Shown here: positions 13,671 through 21,065 of the stretch, piece by piece
Layout of the letters: each line of letters opens with the position of its first letter
How positions within the stretch are numbered: position 1 is the stretch's first letter
From: a virus
IMG/VR virus record: IMGVR_UViG_3300049218_000484
Span: 1-29,320 of that record
Length of the DNA: 29,320 nt
Strand: one strand, 5' to 3'
Translations under genes and position numbers: made by a program
Notes under the pieces: model-generated
The model's input: the letters and a program-made list of their open reading frames with translations, nothing else
What the model was told of the DNA's origin: nothing
Database searches by the model: none

Positions 13671-14795
13671 ATGAAGCTGTTCAGCCCCCTTTCCTGGTTC
13701 AACCCCCACATCGTCGCCATCCTGGCGTCCGTGTCCGAGCAAGTCACCGTCTGCGCCGGCGTCGCGGTCGAGGTGGCCAGCGCCGAGGGCGAGCCCAAGG
13801 AGTGGGTTCAGCTCATGCCGATGGGGACGTTCGGCACGACCCGCGACAGCCGCGGCCCGTGGCGCATCGCCGACCAAGCCCACGCCGAGCGCGTGATCGC
13901 CGCCTCGCAACGCATCGCCGGCGGTGTCGATATCCCGGTCGATTACGATCACGCGCTGGAAGCGGCGCTCGATCCCAAGCTGCGCACGCCGGCGCCGGCG
14001 TCGGGCTGGATCAAGGCGCTGCAGGCGCGTCCCGACGGTCTCTACGGCCGGATCGAGTGGACGTCGGCCGCCGCCGCCAAGCTCAAGGCCAGAGAGTATC
14101 GCTACATCTCGCCGGTGTTCACGCACGAAACCGCCAAGGGCGGCGCGCCCGGCGATGTGGTGTCGCTGCTCCGCGCCGGCCTCACCAACTATCCCGCCCT
14201 GACCGACCAGCTCGCCATCGCGGCGTCGGGCCAAGGCCAATCCGGAGCCGACATGGACCTCAAGGCGCTCGCCGCAGCCCTCGGCCTTAGCGCCGACGCC
14301 ACCCTCGACCAGATCGTCGCCGCCGCCGCCGCGCTGAAGGCCGCCCACGGCCAAGTCGCCGTCGCCGCCGGCCTCACCGCCGCCGCCCAGCCTGGCGAGG
14401 TGGTGACGGCGGTCGCGGGGCTGAAGACCCAGGCCGGCGTCGATCCGACCAAGTTCGTCCCGCGCGAGACCTATGACGCGCTCTCGGCCCGCGTCGCGAA
14501 GATCGAGACCGATACGGTCGAGGAAAAGGCCGTCGCCGCCGTCGATACCGCCATCGCCTCGGGCAAGATCGCGCCGGCCACGCGCGATTGGTACCTGAGC
14601 CACGCCCGGCGCGACCTGGCCGATTTCGAGAGGTTCGTGGGCGCCGCGCCCGTCGTGGTCGCCGCAGGGCGTCTGGCGCAGACGGCCAAAGCGCCGGCCG
14701 AGGTCAGCGTCAACGATGAGGAGATGGCGGTCGCCGCCGCCATGGGCCTCTCGAAGGACGAATATCTGAACTCTAAGAAGGGGGTCGCCCGGTGA
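13671..14795 (+). CDS. I: Prohead protease/scaffold (Mu I-like)
   Basis: 374 aa from ATG 13671; TTG 13659 in frame would add four residues. The N-terminal half is a Mu-type prohead protease: EWVQLMPMGTFGTTRDSRGP, then DIPVDYDH with probable catalytic His 94, SGWIKALQARPDGLYGRIEW, and REYRYISPVF with probable Ser 147, then LTNYPALTD. The C-terminal half (from about residue 195) is an Ala-rich helical scaffold ending MAVAAAMGLSKDEYLNSKKG. The enzyme matures the scaffold and capsid during head assembly. There is no strong Shine-Dalgarno before ATG 13671, and the hairpin repeat is just upstream. The stop overlaps the next GTG. Confidence 0.9.
   Translation: MKLFSPLSWFNPHIVAILASVSEQVTVCAGVAVEVASAEGEPKEWVQLMPMGTFGTTRDSRGPWRIADQAHAERVIAASQRIAGGVDIPVDYDHALEAALDPKLRTPAPASGWIKALQARPDGLYGRIEWTSAAAAKLKAREYRYISPVFTHETAKGGAPGDVVSLLRAGLTNYPALTDQLAIAASGQGQSGADMDLKALAAALGLSADATLDQIVAAAAALKAAHGQVAVAAGLTAAAQPGEVVTAVAGLKTQAGVDPTKFVPRETYDALSARVAKIETDTVEEKAVAAVDTAIASGKIAPATRDWYLSHARRDLADFERFVGAAPVVVAAGRLAQTAKAPAEVSVNDEEMAVAAAMGLSKDEYLNSKKGVAR
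14244..14247 (+). promoter_or_regulatory. Internal ribosome binding site for the nested scaffold start
   Basis: GGAG at 14244-14247 lies five bases before an in-frame ATG at 14253, at the border between the protease and scaffold parts of the I-like gene. This is the same arrangement as Mu I/Z. Confidence 0.6.
14253..14795 (+). CDS. Z: Nested scaffold protein (Mu Z-like, internal start in I)
   Basis: 180 aa, in the same frame as the protease gene. It starts at ATG 14253 (Met 195 of the long product; MDLKALAAALGLSADATLDQ), with GGAG five bases upstream. The product contains only the helical scaffold part: LKAAHGQVAVAAGLTAAAQP, then KFVPRETYDALSARVAKIET, and the conserved C-terminus. In Mu, Z is made from such an internal start and forms the scaffold core that the I protease later digests. 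The start and ribosome site are seen directly; expression is inferred from Mu. Confidence 0.6.
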   Translation: MDLKALAAALGLSADATLDQIVAAAAALKAAHGQVAVAAGLTAAAQPGEVVTAVAGLKTQAGVDPTKFVPRETYDALSARVAKIETDTVEEKAVAAVDTAIASGKIAPATRDWYLSHARRDLADFERFVGAAPVVVAAGRLAQTAKAPAEVSVNDEEMAVAAAMGLSKDEYLNSKKGVAR

Positions 14796-15286
14796 CCGCT
14801 CTCACCCGCAGCCGCAATACGCCCTCTCGCCTTCCCGGCCTCTGGTACGGGCCGGTCGAGGCGCTGGCCGCTGGCTTTGCCGGCGGCATCTGCGCCTACA
14901 ACGCGGCCGGAAACATCGTCAATGGTCAGACCGCGCTAAACCTGAAGCCTGCTGGCCGGATCAACGTCGATTTCAGTAACGCCGTCAACGACTACTTGCC
15001 ATACGGCCAGATCGGGCTTGGGCCGACTATGGGCGCGGCCGGGGCATTCAACGTGCCGTTCGAGCCGGGCATCTTTGGTCTGAGCAACTCGGCCGCCGGG
15101 GCCGACTTCGTGACCAGGGCGCTTCTCGGCGACCCCGTATACATGGTCGATGACAACACCGTGGCCGCCAATCCTAACGTGCTGGGCGCGGGCGCGAACG
15201 TGCGCTCGGTCATGGGCACGCTGATCGACATCGACGCCGCCGGGGTCTGCTGGGTCCATGTCGGCCTGATCCCCACCGCCTACTGA
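14792..15286 (+). CDS. Capsid decoration (head cement) protein
   Basis: 164 aa, GTG start overlapping the protease stop (GTGA). Typical features of the Mu-like decoration family appear: EALAAGFAGGICAYNAAGNI, FEPGIFGLSNSAAGADFVT, DPVYMVDDNTVAANPNVLG, then RSVMGTLIDIDAAGVCWVHV. The protein is beta-rich and expected to bind the outer or inner capsid surface and stabilise it. It lies between scaffold/protease and the major capsid gene, as expected. Family assignment is from motif layout and position. Confidence 0.75.
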   Translation: MTALTRSRNTPSRLPGLWYGPVEALAAGFAGGICAYNAAGNIVNGQTALNLKPAGRINVDFSNAVNDYLPYGQIGLGPTMGAAGAFNVPFEPGIFGLSNSAAGADFVTRALLGDPVYMVDDNTVAANPNVLGAGANVRSVMGTLIDIDAAGVCWVHVGLIPTAY

Positions 15287-15301
15287 TCGAAGGGCCGCAC
15301 C

Positions 15302-16222
15302 GTGCAAGTCAACATTGGGAACCTGGCGACGCTGTTCATCTCCTTCAACGGGATGTTCCAGCGCGGCGTGAAGATGATCACTCCGGATTGGAAGGACATC
15401 GCCATGGAGTCGCCGTCGGGCACCCTGGAGGAGGAGTACGGCTGGCTCGGCGAAATCGAGAACGTGCGGGAGTGGATCGGGCCGCGCCAGACCACGGCGC
15501 TCACCCGCTACGCCTATCGCATCCGCAACCGCGACTGGGAACGCACGGTCGAGGTCGATCGCAATGTGATCGAAGACGATCGCTACGGGGTCTACGGCCC
15601 CAAGTTCGAGATGATGGGGCGCTCCATCGCCAGGGCGCCGAACCGCCTGGTCTACTCCACGCTGCTCGGCGGGTTCGCGAACCCTTGCTACGACGGCCAG
15701 CCCTTCTTCGACGCCGACCATCCGGTTCTGGTCACGGGCGGCGGCTTCACCACCATGGCCAATACGGACGTCGTGGCGGGGACCGGGCCGGCCTGGTTCT
15801 TGTACGATTCCAGCATGCCGCCGCTGATCTTCCAGAACCGCAAGCCGTTCGAGCTGGTGGCGAAGGATCGGCCCGACGACGACAACGTCTTCATGCTCAA
15901 GAAATTCCTCTACGGCGCGGATGCCCGCTACAACGCCGGCTACGGCTTCTGGCAGTACATCTGGGGCTCGACCCAACCCTTGACGCCGGACAGCTACGCC
16001 GCCGCGCGCGACGCTCTGATCGCCATGACGGGTGACTATGGCGCGGTGATCGGGGTCAATCCCGACACGCTCTTGGTGCCCTCGACGCTCGAGTCCCAGG
16101 GTCGCGCCATCCTGATCGCCGACCGCGACCAGTATGGCGCGACGAACATCTGGGAGGGGTCGGCCAAGCTCAAGGTCTCGCCGTGGCTCACCGCGGCGCA
16201 GATCCCGGCGATCGCGGCCTAA
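15302..16222 (+). CDS. T: Major capsid protein (Mu T-like)
   Basis: 306 aa, the usual length for the Mu gpT family, GTG start at 15302. It begins NIGNLATLFISFNGMFQRGV, a hallmark of the family, then GTLEEEYGWLGEIENVREWI, YRIRNRDWERTVEVDRNVIE, GQPFFDADHPV and GDYGAVIGVNPDTLLVPSTL. It builds the icosahedral shell (HK97-like fold). It is followed 17 bases later by the gp35-like gene. The assignment is firm. Confidence 0.92.
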   Translation: MQVNIGNLATLFISFNGMFQRGVKMITPDWKDIAMESPSGTLEEEYGWLGEIENVREWIGPRQTTALTRYAYRIRNRDWERTVEVDRNVIEDDRYGVYGPKFEMMGRSIARAPNRLVYSTLLGGFANPCYDGQPFFDADHPVLVTGGGFTTMANTDVVAGTGPAWFLYDSSMPPLIFQNRKPFELVAKDRPDDDNVFMLKKFLYGADARYNAGYGFWQYIWGSTQPLTPDSYAAARDALIAMTGDYGAVIGVNPDTLLVPSTLESQGRAILIADRDQYGATNIWEGSAKLKVSPWLTAAQIPAIAA

Positions 16223-16239
16223 GGAAAGGTACCTACACC

Positions 16240-16836
16240 ATGTCCGACACCCCCGCCGACGGTCAGTTCGTCCAGCGCCAACCCGTCATCGTCATGCCGC
16301 CGGTGCGCAAGCTGTTCGGCGTTTTTGCGCCGCCTGCGGTCGATCCGGACTATGTCTCGCCGGCGCTGCGGATCACCGCGCGGGTCGAGGGCCATTGCCG
16401 GGCCGGCCTCAAGCACACCGCCGCCGCGGTGGTCTATCCGTCGGGCCGCTTCAACAACATTCAGGTCGCCCAGCTCAAGGCCGACCGTCAGCTCATTGTC
16501 GATGAGGTCGGCGAGGACGGTAAGATCGCTGTGGCGTTCGACCCGGACCACACGGAGGCGCAGCTCCGCGCGCACCTGGCCCATGATCCGGAGTCGCTGG
16601 TCGCCCTCGTGCGCCAAGTGCTTCCGGATATGTTGGCGCCGCTTCAGACGGTCGAGGTCAGCCAGATCGGCGCGGGCGGCGCGCCGAACTCCACGACCGT
16701 GACTGTGCAGACAGCCGAGGGAACCGCAAGCGCGCCTGGCGCGGCCGACGGATCCACAGCGGCGGACCAACCCCCGCCGCCCCCCGCCGGCGTCTCGGCC
16801 GCCGCCGGCAAGCCTGCCAAGGGAGCGGCGACCTAA
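16240..16836 (+). CDS. HI1506/Mu gp35-like head-region protein
   Basis: 198 aa from ATG 16240, with AAGGAAAGG at 16221-16229 as ribosome site; the frame is open 19 codons upstream, but that overlaps the capsid gene. The core reads LRITARVEGHCRAGLKHTAA, then YPSGRFNNIQVAQLKADRQL (about residues 43-86), matching the gp35/HI1506 domain ('RItA...G..RaG......F...ql..Lkad..L.V'). The C-terminal third is a low-complexity Ala/Pro/Thr tail. The family role is not settled; the position is always between capsid and gp36. Confidence 0.8.
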   Translation: MSDTPADGQFVQRQPVIVMPPVRKLFGVFAPPAVDPDYVSPALRITARVEGHCRAGLKHTAAAVVYPSGRFNNIQVAQLKADRQLIVDEVGEDGKIAVAFDPDHTEAQLRAHLAHDPESLVALVRQVLPDMLAPLQTVEVSQIGAGGAPNSTTVTVQTAEGTASAPGAADGSTAADQPPPPPAGVSAAAGKPAKGAAT

Positions 16837-16854
16837 GCGTCGCTCGGAGACCCT

Positions 16855-17271
16855 TTGACCTATGCGGCCGTTTCAGACCTTACCACCCGGTTCGGCGTCC
16901 AGGCGATCACCGAGCTGAGCGATCCGGCCAACACCGGAGCGCTCCAGACGGCCGTGGTCGACCAGGCGCTGAGCGACGCCGACGACCTGATCAACGGCTA
17001 CATCATCAAAATCTATCAGTTGCCGCTCGTGACCGTGCCGACGATCCTGACCGGGATCGCGGCCGACATCGCCCTCTACAAGCTCTATGGCGATTTGCCG
17101 ACCGATACGGCGACCAAGCGCTATAACGACGCCATCGCGCGGCTTCGCGATATCGCCGCCGGCAAGTTCGTGCTGGATGTCGCCGGCGTCGAGACGCCGC
17201 AACAGCCCGACCTGGTCTCCATCACCTCCGAACCCCGCCGCCTGTCCCGCGATAGCTTGAGGGCCTGGTAA
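16855..17271 (+). CDS. DUF1320 protein (Mu gp36-like head-tail connector)
   Basis: 138 aa, TTG start at 16855 with GGAGA at 16846-16850. The DUF1320 layout is clear: MTYAAVSDLTTRFGVQAITE, ALSDADDLINGYIIKIYQLP, PTILTGIAADIALYKLYGD, and KRYNDAIARLRDIAAGKFVL. This helical protein resembles gp6-type connectors that sit below the portal. The TTG is preferred because nothing in frame upstream offers a better start and the family begins 'MyatvaDL..rfG'. Its stop overlaps the next ATG. Confidence 0.87.
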   Translation: MTYAAVSDLTTRFGVQAITELSDPANTGALQTAVVDQALSDADDLINGYIIKIYQLPLVTVPTILTGIAADIALYKLYGDLPTDTATKRYNDAIARLRDIAAGKFVLDVAGVETPQQPDLVSITSEPRRLSRDSLRAW

Positions 17272-17780
17272 TGGTCGGCGTCGTCATCAATGGCGCGATC
17301 GATGCGGCCGAGGTGCTGGACCACGTGGTCGCGGACCTCGACGTGCTGGTCGATCGGTTCGACGATCTGACGCCCTTGATGGAGGCGATCGGCCAGTACG
17401 GCGTGACCTCGACCAAGGATCGCTTCAACACCAATATCGATCCGTCCGGCGATCCCTGGGCGCCGTCGGAGCGGAGCGAGCTGACCGGCGGCAAGATTCA
17501 GGTCGAGCGGGGCCATTTGCGCGACTCCATGAGCTACAATGTGCTCGGCGAGACAGGCGTCGAATGGGGCTCGAACCTGATCTACGCCGCCCAGCGCCAG
17601 TTCGGCGGCTCGATCCGCGCGGTCAATGCGCCGTTCCTGCGCTGGCAGGGTCCGGGCGGCGACTGGCATAGCGCGCTGGAGGTGTTTCAGCCACCGCGGC
17701 CGTTCCTCGGGATCAGCCTCGAGGACGAGGACGAGATCGGCGAGATCGTGGGCCTCGTGATGGAAGAGGCCTTCGCATGA
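17271..17780 (+). CDS. Virion morphogenesis / tail completion protein (Mu gpG-like)
   Basis: 169 aa. Motifs of the phage virion morphogenesis family: FDDLTPLMEAIGQYGVTSTK, DRFNTNIDPSGDPWAPSERS, RGHLRDSMSYNV, VEWGSNLIYAAQRQFGG, then RPFLGISLEDEDEIGEIVGL. In Mu, gpG lies nearer MuF; here it sits between gp36 and gp37. The protein is thought to help complete and join the tail to the head. ATG overlaps the stop of the preceding gene, and its stop overlaps the following ATG, so translation is likely coupled. Confidence 0.85.
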   Translation: MVGVVINGAIDAAEVLDHVVADLDVLVDRFDDLTPLMEAIGQYGVTSTKDRFNTNIDPSGDPWAPSERSELTGGKIQVERGHLRDSMSYNVLGETGVEWGSNLIYAAQRQFGGSIRAVNAPFLRWQGPGGDWHSALEVFQPPRPFLGISLEDEDEIGEIVGLVMEEAFA

Positions 17781-18430
17781 TCGATGCGGTCTCCATCGGC
17801 GACGTCGAAAACGCCATCCTGGCCGTCCTCGCGGCCGCCGGCGACGCCGGCGTGCTGGGCTATAGGTACGGCGACCTCAGCTCCTATCCGCTCGACTTCT
17901 CCCAGTACATCCTGTCGGAACAGCGCCGGTTTCCGGCGGCGTGGGTGGTTTGGCAGGCCTGGGGAAAGGCCAAGCTCAGGGGCGATGGGTCCTATCAGGT
18001 GCTGAATAGGTTCGGCCTGGTGCTCGGCGCCCGGTCGCTGCGCAATGAGACCGCGACGCGCCAGGGCTCGGCCGGCCAGGTCGGGTCTTATCAGCTCCTG
18101 AACGACGCCTGCGCGCTCCTGGCCAACCAGACGCTGGGCTTACCGATAGACCCTTTGCGGATCGGCCAGGCGCGCACCCTGTTCAACGCCAAGCTCCAGA
18201 CCGACCGCAAGGTCAATCTGATCGTGCTCGATCTGGACACCAACCTTTACCTACCGGCCGCGCCGTCGCCCTATCCGGCTCCGTCGATCGTCGACTTCAC
18301 CACCTTCAACGTGTCGTGGGACATTCCGCCGTTCATCGGCGTGCAGCCGGGAACGGGCGAGCTGCCGGCCGCCGATGCAGACGCGAAGGCCTATGACATC
18401 GTCACCCTGCCCGAGTCGGAGAGCCCGTGA
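17777..18430 (+). CDS. DUF1834 protein (Mu gp37-like tail terminator/connector)
   Basis: 217 aa, starting in an ATGA overlap. N-terminal DAVSIGDVENAILAVLAAAG, then FPAAWVVWQAWGKAKL and GSYQVLNRFGLVLGARSLRN, GSYQLLNDACALLANQTLGL; the C-terminal part has NLIVLDLDTNLYLPAA and DFTTFNVSWDIPP. The mixed alpha/beta layout and place between gpG-like and DUF2635 match the gp37/DUF1834 family, which may cap the tail tube. Its stop overlaps the DUF2635 start. Confidence 0.82.
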   Translation: MIDAVSIGDVENAILAVLAAAGDAGVLGYRYGDLSSYPLDFSQYILSEQRRFPAAWVVWQAWGKAKLRGDGSYQVLNRFGLVLGARSLRNETATRQGSAGQVGSYQLLNDACALLANQTLGLPIDPLRIGQARTLFNAKLQTDRKVNLIVLDLDTNLYLPAAPSPYPAPSIVDFTTFNVSWDIPPFIGVQPGTGELPAADADAKAYDIVTLPESESP

Positions 18431-18798
18431 TGGCCGCCAAGATCGATATGCGAATGGTCTATGCGGTCGAGGGCCGGCGCGTGCGCGATCCGGCGCACCC
18501 GAAGCAAAGCGCTATTCCGGCCGAGGGGCGTTTCGTGGCCTGGGGACCCTATTGGAAGCGGCGCCTTCAAGACGGCGACATCGCGCTCGATGCGCCGCCG
18601 GCGGCGCCCGATCCGGTCGCCCCCAATCCGGTCGCCCCCGATCCGGTCGCTCCCGATCCCGGGGCCGAAGCGGCGCCGGCGAAACCGGCCAAGCCTGTGC
18701 CAGCGCCTGGCGTCGGGGCGTCGCAGCCTGCGCCGCCTGCGCCGCCTGCCGCCGCGCCGGTCGCCGCAGACGCGCCCAACGCAAGCGTAAAGGCCTGA
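18430..18798 (+). CDS. DUF2635 protein (Mu gp38-like) with Pro-rich repeat tail
   Basis: 122 aa from ATG 18430 in a TGATG overlap; GTG 18427 is one codon earlier. The first 50 residues carry the DUF2635 core: EGRRVRDPAHPKQSAIPAEG, RFVAWGPYWKRRLQDGDI. The family precedes the sheath gene in Mu-like phages, and its function is unknown. The remaining 70 residues are low-complexity Pro/Ala/Val, encoded in part by four 15-bp repeats (PDPVA units, 18607-18666). Confidence 0.85.
   Translation: MAAKIDMRMVYAVEGRRVRDPAHPKQSAIPAEGRFVAWGPYWKRRLQDGDIALDAPPAAPDPVAPNPVAPDPVAPDPGAEAAPAKPAKPVPAPGVGASQPAPPAPPAAAPVAADAPNASVKA
18607..18666 (+). repeat. Four 15-bp tandem repeats in the DUF2635 gene
   Basis: Units starting at 18607, 18622, 18637 and 18652 read CCCGATCCGGTCGCC with small changes (GAT to AAT in unit 2; the last unit is diverged). 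They encode PDPVA, PNPVA, PDPVA, PDPGA. The unit length is a multiple of three, so copy-number changes keep the frame. Confidence 0.9.
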
Positions 18799-18802
18799 GC
18801 CC

Positions 18803-20281
18803 ATGTCGGACATCAGCTTCGATACCATTCCGTCCGAGATCTACAGCGGCGGCCAGTTCGTCGAGTTCTCGAACGTGCTGGCGAACCAGGGCTTGCCCGG
18901 CCAGCCGCACCGCATTCTGATCGTCGGGCAGATGCTGGCGGCCGGTGCAGGCCAGCCGCTGACCGTCTACAATCTGACGCAAGCGTCGGACGCGACCAGG
19001 CTGTTCGGTCAAGGCTCCATGCTCGACCGCATGGCTCAGTTCATGTTCCAGGCCCAGAACGGCTATGTGCCGATCGACGCCATCGCTGTGGCCGATAACC
19101 CGGCTGGCAATGCGGCCGTGGGCTCGATCACCTTCACCGCCGCCCCGACGGCGGCTGGAACCTATGCGCCCTATATCGGGATGCAGTCGGCGGCGATCGC
19201 CGTGATCGGGGCCGAGACGCCGGCGCAGCTGGCCACCGCCCTGGTCGCCGAGATCAACAGCCTGCCCGACATGCCGGTGATCGCGTCGGTCGATGGCGCC
19301 GCTCCCGCCAAGGTCGACCTGACCTGCAAATGGAAGGGTCTGACGGGCAACGACATCGACATCCGCCAGAACTACTATGTCGGCAGCGACCAGATGCCGG
19401 CCGGGATGACCACGACGATCGTTCCCATGGCCGGCGGCACGGCCAACCCGCTGATCGCGCCGGTGATCGCCGCGATCGGCGAGAAGTGGTACACCACCTT
19501 CGTCATGCCCTGGACCGACACGGCCAATATGGAGGCCCTGGTCACGGAGCTGACGAGCCGCTGGGGCGGCGTTCGCCAGATCGACGGCATGTCGGTTTCG
19601 GCCATGCGCGGCAGCCAAGGCGCGCTCGCGGCCTATGGACCCACGGTCAATTCGCTGGATGTGATCGTGGTGGAGAACACGGGGCCGTCCTGCACCTATG
19701 AGCGGGCGGCCTCGGTCGCCGGCGTCATGGCCTATTCGAGGGCGCTCGATCCCGCGCGGCAGTACGATACGCTGACCTTGCCAGGCATCGGCGCGCCGGC
19801 GCAAGGCGAGGGGTTCAACTGGGAAGAGCGCAATGCGCTGCTGCCCGACGGCATCTCCACCACGAAAAGCCATGCCGGCGTCGTCTCTATCGACCGCCTG
19901 GTCACCACCTATCAGACCAACGCCGCGGGCGCGTCGGACAGGTCTTATTTCGCGGCCGAGACCGTCACCAACCTCAGCTATCTGCGCTATTCGACGCGCA
20001 ATATGATCTCGACCACGTTCCCGCGCTTCAAGCTGGCGCCGGACGGAACGCCGGTGGCGCAAGGTCAGGACATCGCCCTGCCCAAGACCGTCGCCGCCGC
20101 CATGGTGGCGCTGGCCACCCAGTGGCAAACGGCGGGCCTGGTCACGAGCCTGGACGCCTATCAGGCCGCGCTGCTCTGCATCATCAACCCGTCGGATCAG
20201 AACCGGATCGATGCTGTGGAGTCGCCGAGCCTTATCGGCAACTTCCGCACCTTCGCCGATCAGATCCAGTTCCAGCTCTAG
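18803..20281 (+). CDS. L: Contractile tail sheath protein (Mu L-like)
   Basis: 492 aa, the size expected for Mu gpL. N-terminal ISFDTIPSEIYSGGQFVEFS, then RILIVGQMLAAGAGQPLTVY and ATRLFGQGSMLDRMAQ are typical of the family; the C-terminal part has RLVTTYQTNAAGASDRSYF and NLSYLRYSTRNMISTTFPRF, close to the conserved sheath core. It forms the contractile outer tail cylinder, which makes this a myovirus. The next gene is the tube protein, 15 bases away. Confidence 0.93.
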   Translation: MSDISFDTIPSEIYSGGQFVEFSNVLANQGLPGQPHRILIVGQMLAAGAGQPLTVYNLTQASDATRLFGQGSMLDRMAQFMFQAQNGYVPIDAIAVADNPAGNAAVGSITFTAAPTAAGTYAPYIGMQSAAIAVIGAETPAQLATALVAEINSLPDMPVIASVDGAAPAKVDLTCKWKGLTGNDIDIRQNYYVGSDQMPAGMTTTIVPMAGGTANPLIAPVIAAIGEKWYTTFVMPWTDTANMEALVTELTSRWGGVRQIDGMSVSAMRGSQGALAAYGPTVNSLDVIVVENTGPSCTYERAASVAGVMAYSRALDPARQYDTLTLPGIGAPAQGEGFNWEERNALLPDGISTTKSHAGVVSIDRLVTTYQTNAAGASDRSYFAAETVTNLSYLRYSTRNMISTTFPRFKLAPDGTPVAQGQDIALPKTVAAAMVALATQWQTAGLVTSLDAYQAALLCIINPSDQNRIDAVESPSLIGNFRTFADQIQFQL

Positions 20282-20296
20282 GGGAGGCGACTCGAT

Positions 20297-20656
20297 ATGG
20301 CTCAGCAGCTCGGCCGGGGCGTCATCAAGATCAACGGCACGCCGATCGGCAACGACATCGACTTCACCCTCGACTTCGGGGGCGTCAAGCGCACCGAGAA
20401 GACCAACGCCTCCACCTCCGTCAACTATACGGAGGCGACGGCGGCGTCGAAGCTGGACTTCAATATGCCCGTCGCGTCGGGCGTATCGGTCTCCTATCTC
20501 CAAACGCTGACGGCCGCGACGGTTACGGTCGAGGCGGACACGGGCCAGACCTGGACCATTCCCAACGCCTGGAACGGCGATCCACAAGCCGTGTCCGGGT
20601 CCGCCGGCACGGCCAAGATCACCCTCATGGGCGACGCCGTACAGGAGACCACCTGA
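20297..20656 (+). CDS. M: Tail tube protein (Mu M-like)
   Basis: 119 aa, normal for Mu gpM. It reads GRGVIKINGTPIGNDIDFTL, then RTEKTNASTSVNYTEATAAS and ITLMGDAVQE, a beta-rich tube subunit that forms the inner rigid tail tube inside the sheath. A GGGGAGG ribosome site lies just upstream (20281-20287). Its stop overlaps the start of the assembly chaperone gene (TGATG). Confidence 0.92.
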   Translation: MAQQLGRGVIKINGTPIGNDIDFTLDFGGVKRTEKTNASTSVNYTEATAASKLDFNMPVASGVSVSYLQTLTAATVTVEADTGQTWTIPNAWNGDPQAVSGSAGTAKITLMGDAVQETT

Positions 20657-20967
20657 TGGATGTCATCGACACCTATACGCTCAAGCATCCGCTGACGGTC
20701 ACGATCAAGAACCATGGCGATGGCTCGGAACGGCAGGAGCTGATCACCGAGGTGACGTTCAGGAAGCCGCTGACCGGCGATCTTCTAGCCATGGATGGGA
20801 AGGACGGCGATCGCGCCGGCGTGTTCGCCTTCATCGCCGCGATTTCGAACCTCAGCTACCACCAGATCATCAGATTAGAGATCGAGGACGGGCGCGCTTT
20901 GCTGCGCAAGGCCAACGGTTTTTTGAGCGGTGGCCGCGAGACTGGCGATCCTGCGTCGGCCGATTAG
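20656..20967 (+). CDS. Tail assembly chaperone (Mu gp41-like)
   Basis: 103 aa from ATG 20656. The sequence DTYTLKHPLTVTIKNHGDGS, ITEVTFRKPLTGDLLAMDG and FAFIAAISNLSYHQIIRLEI matches the gp41/TAC_7 family (compare 'tv.L..P......ev..l.lR.pt..Dl'). The protein coats the tape measure during tail assembly. In Mu and many other tailed phages this gene is extended by a programmed frameshift; here a T TTT TTG heptamer (20919-20925) lies near its 3' end, and a short downstream frame is open (see separate entries). The TAG stop overlaps a GTG. Confidence 0.87.
   Translation: MDVIDTYTLKHPLTVTIKNHGDGSERQELITEVTFRKPLTGDLLAMDGKDGDRAGVFAFIAAISNLSYHQIIRLEIEDGRALLRKANGFLSGGRETGDPASAD
20919..20925 (+). other. 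Candidate -1 frameshift site T TTT TTG
   Basis: In the gp41-like frame the bases read GG[T TTT TTG], a canonical X XXY YYZ slippery heptamer. A -1 shift here is open through to TGA 21063-21065, giving a 136-aa product whose tail contains APSEIERMSLERLTFYYKQL. This fits the gp41/gp42 pattern. The bridge it would encode (ERWPRDWRSCVGRL) is unusual, and GTG 20967 offers another way to make the tail. Confidence 0.5.
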
Positions 20968-21065
20968 TGATTCAGGGGCGCATCGCCCCGTCCGAAATCG
21001 AACGGATGTCGCTGGAGCGGCTGACGTTCTACTATAAGCAGCTGGAGACCTGGGGCCGTGGTTGA
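20967..21065 (+). CDS. Short downstream frame of the tail chaperone (GpE/gp42-like), 32 aa
   Basis: The frame encodes IQGRIAPSEIERMSLERLTF, then YYKQLETWGRG. The 'PSEiermsleeL.yw...' layout is typical of the small C-terminal half of tail chaperones (P2 GpE/E', Mu gp42). It can be made alone from GTG 20967, which overlaps the TAG of gp41 (TAGTG), or as a -1 frameshift extension of gp41. It overlaps the tape-measure start by eight bases, as is usual. That the frame is translated seems likely; how it is started is open. Confidence 0.6.
   Translation: MIQGRIAPSEIERMSLERLTFYYKQLETWGRG

Noticed and set aside
18512-20587. Very long reverse-strand open frame over the sheath and tube genes
   Set aside because: It is a high-GC mirror of strongly supported sheath and tube genes, with Arg/Gly/His-biased composition and no recognisable motif.
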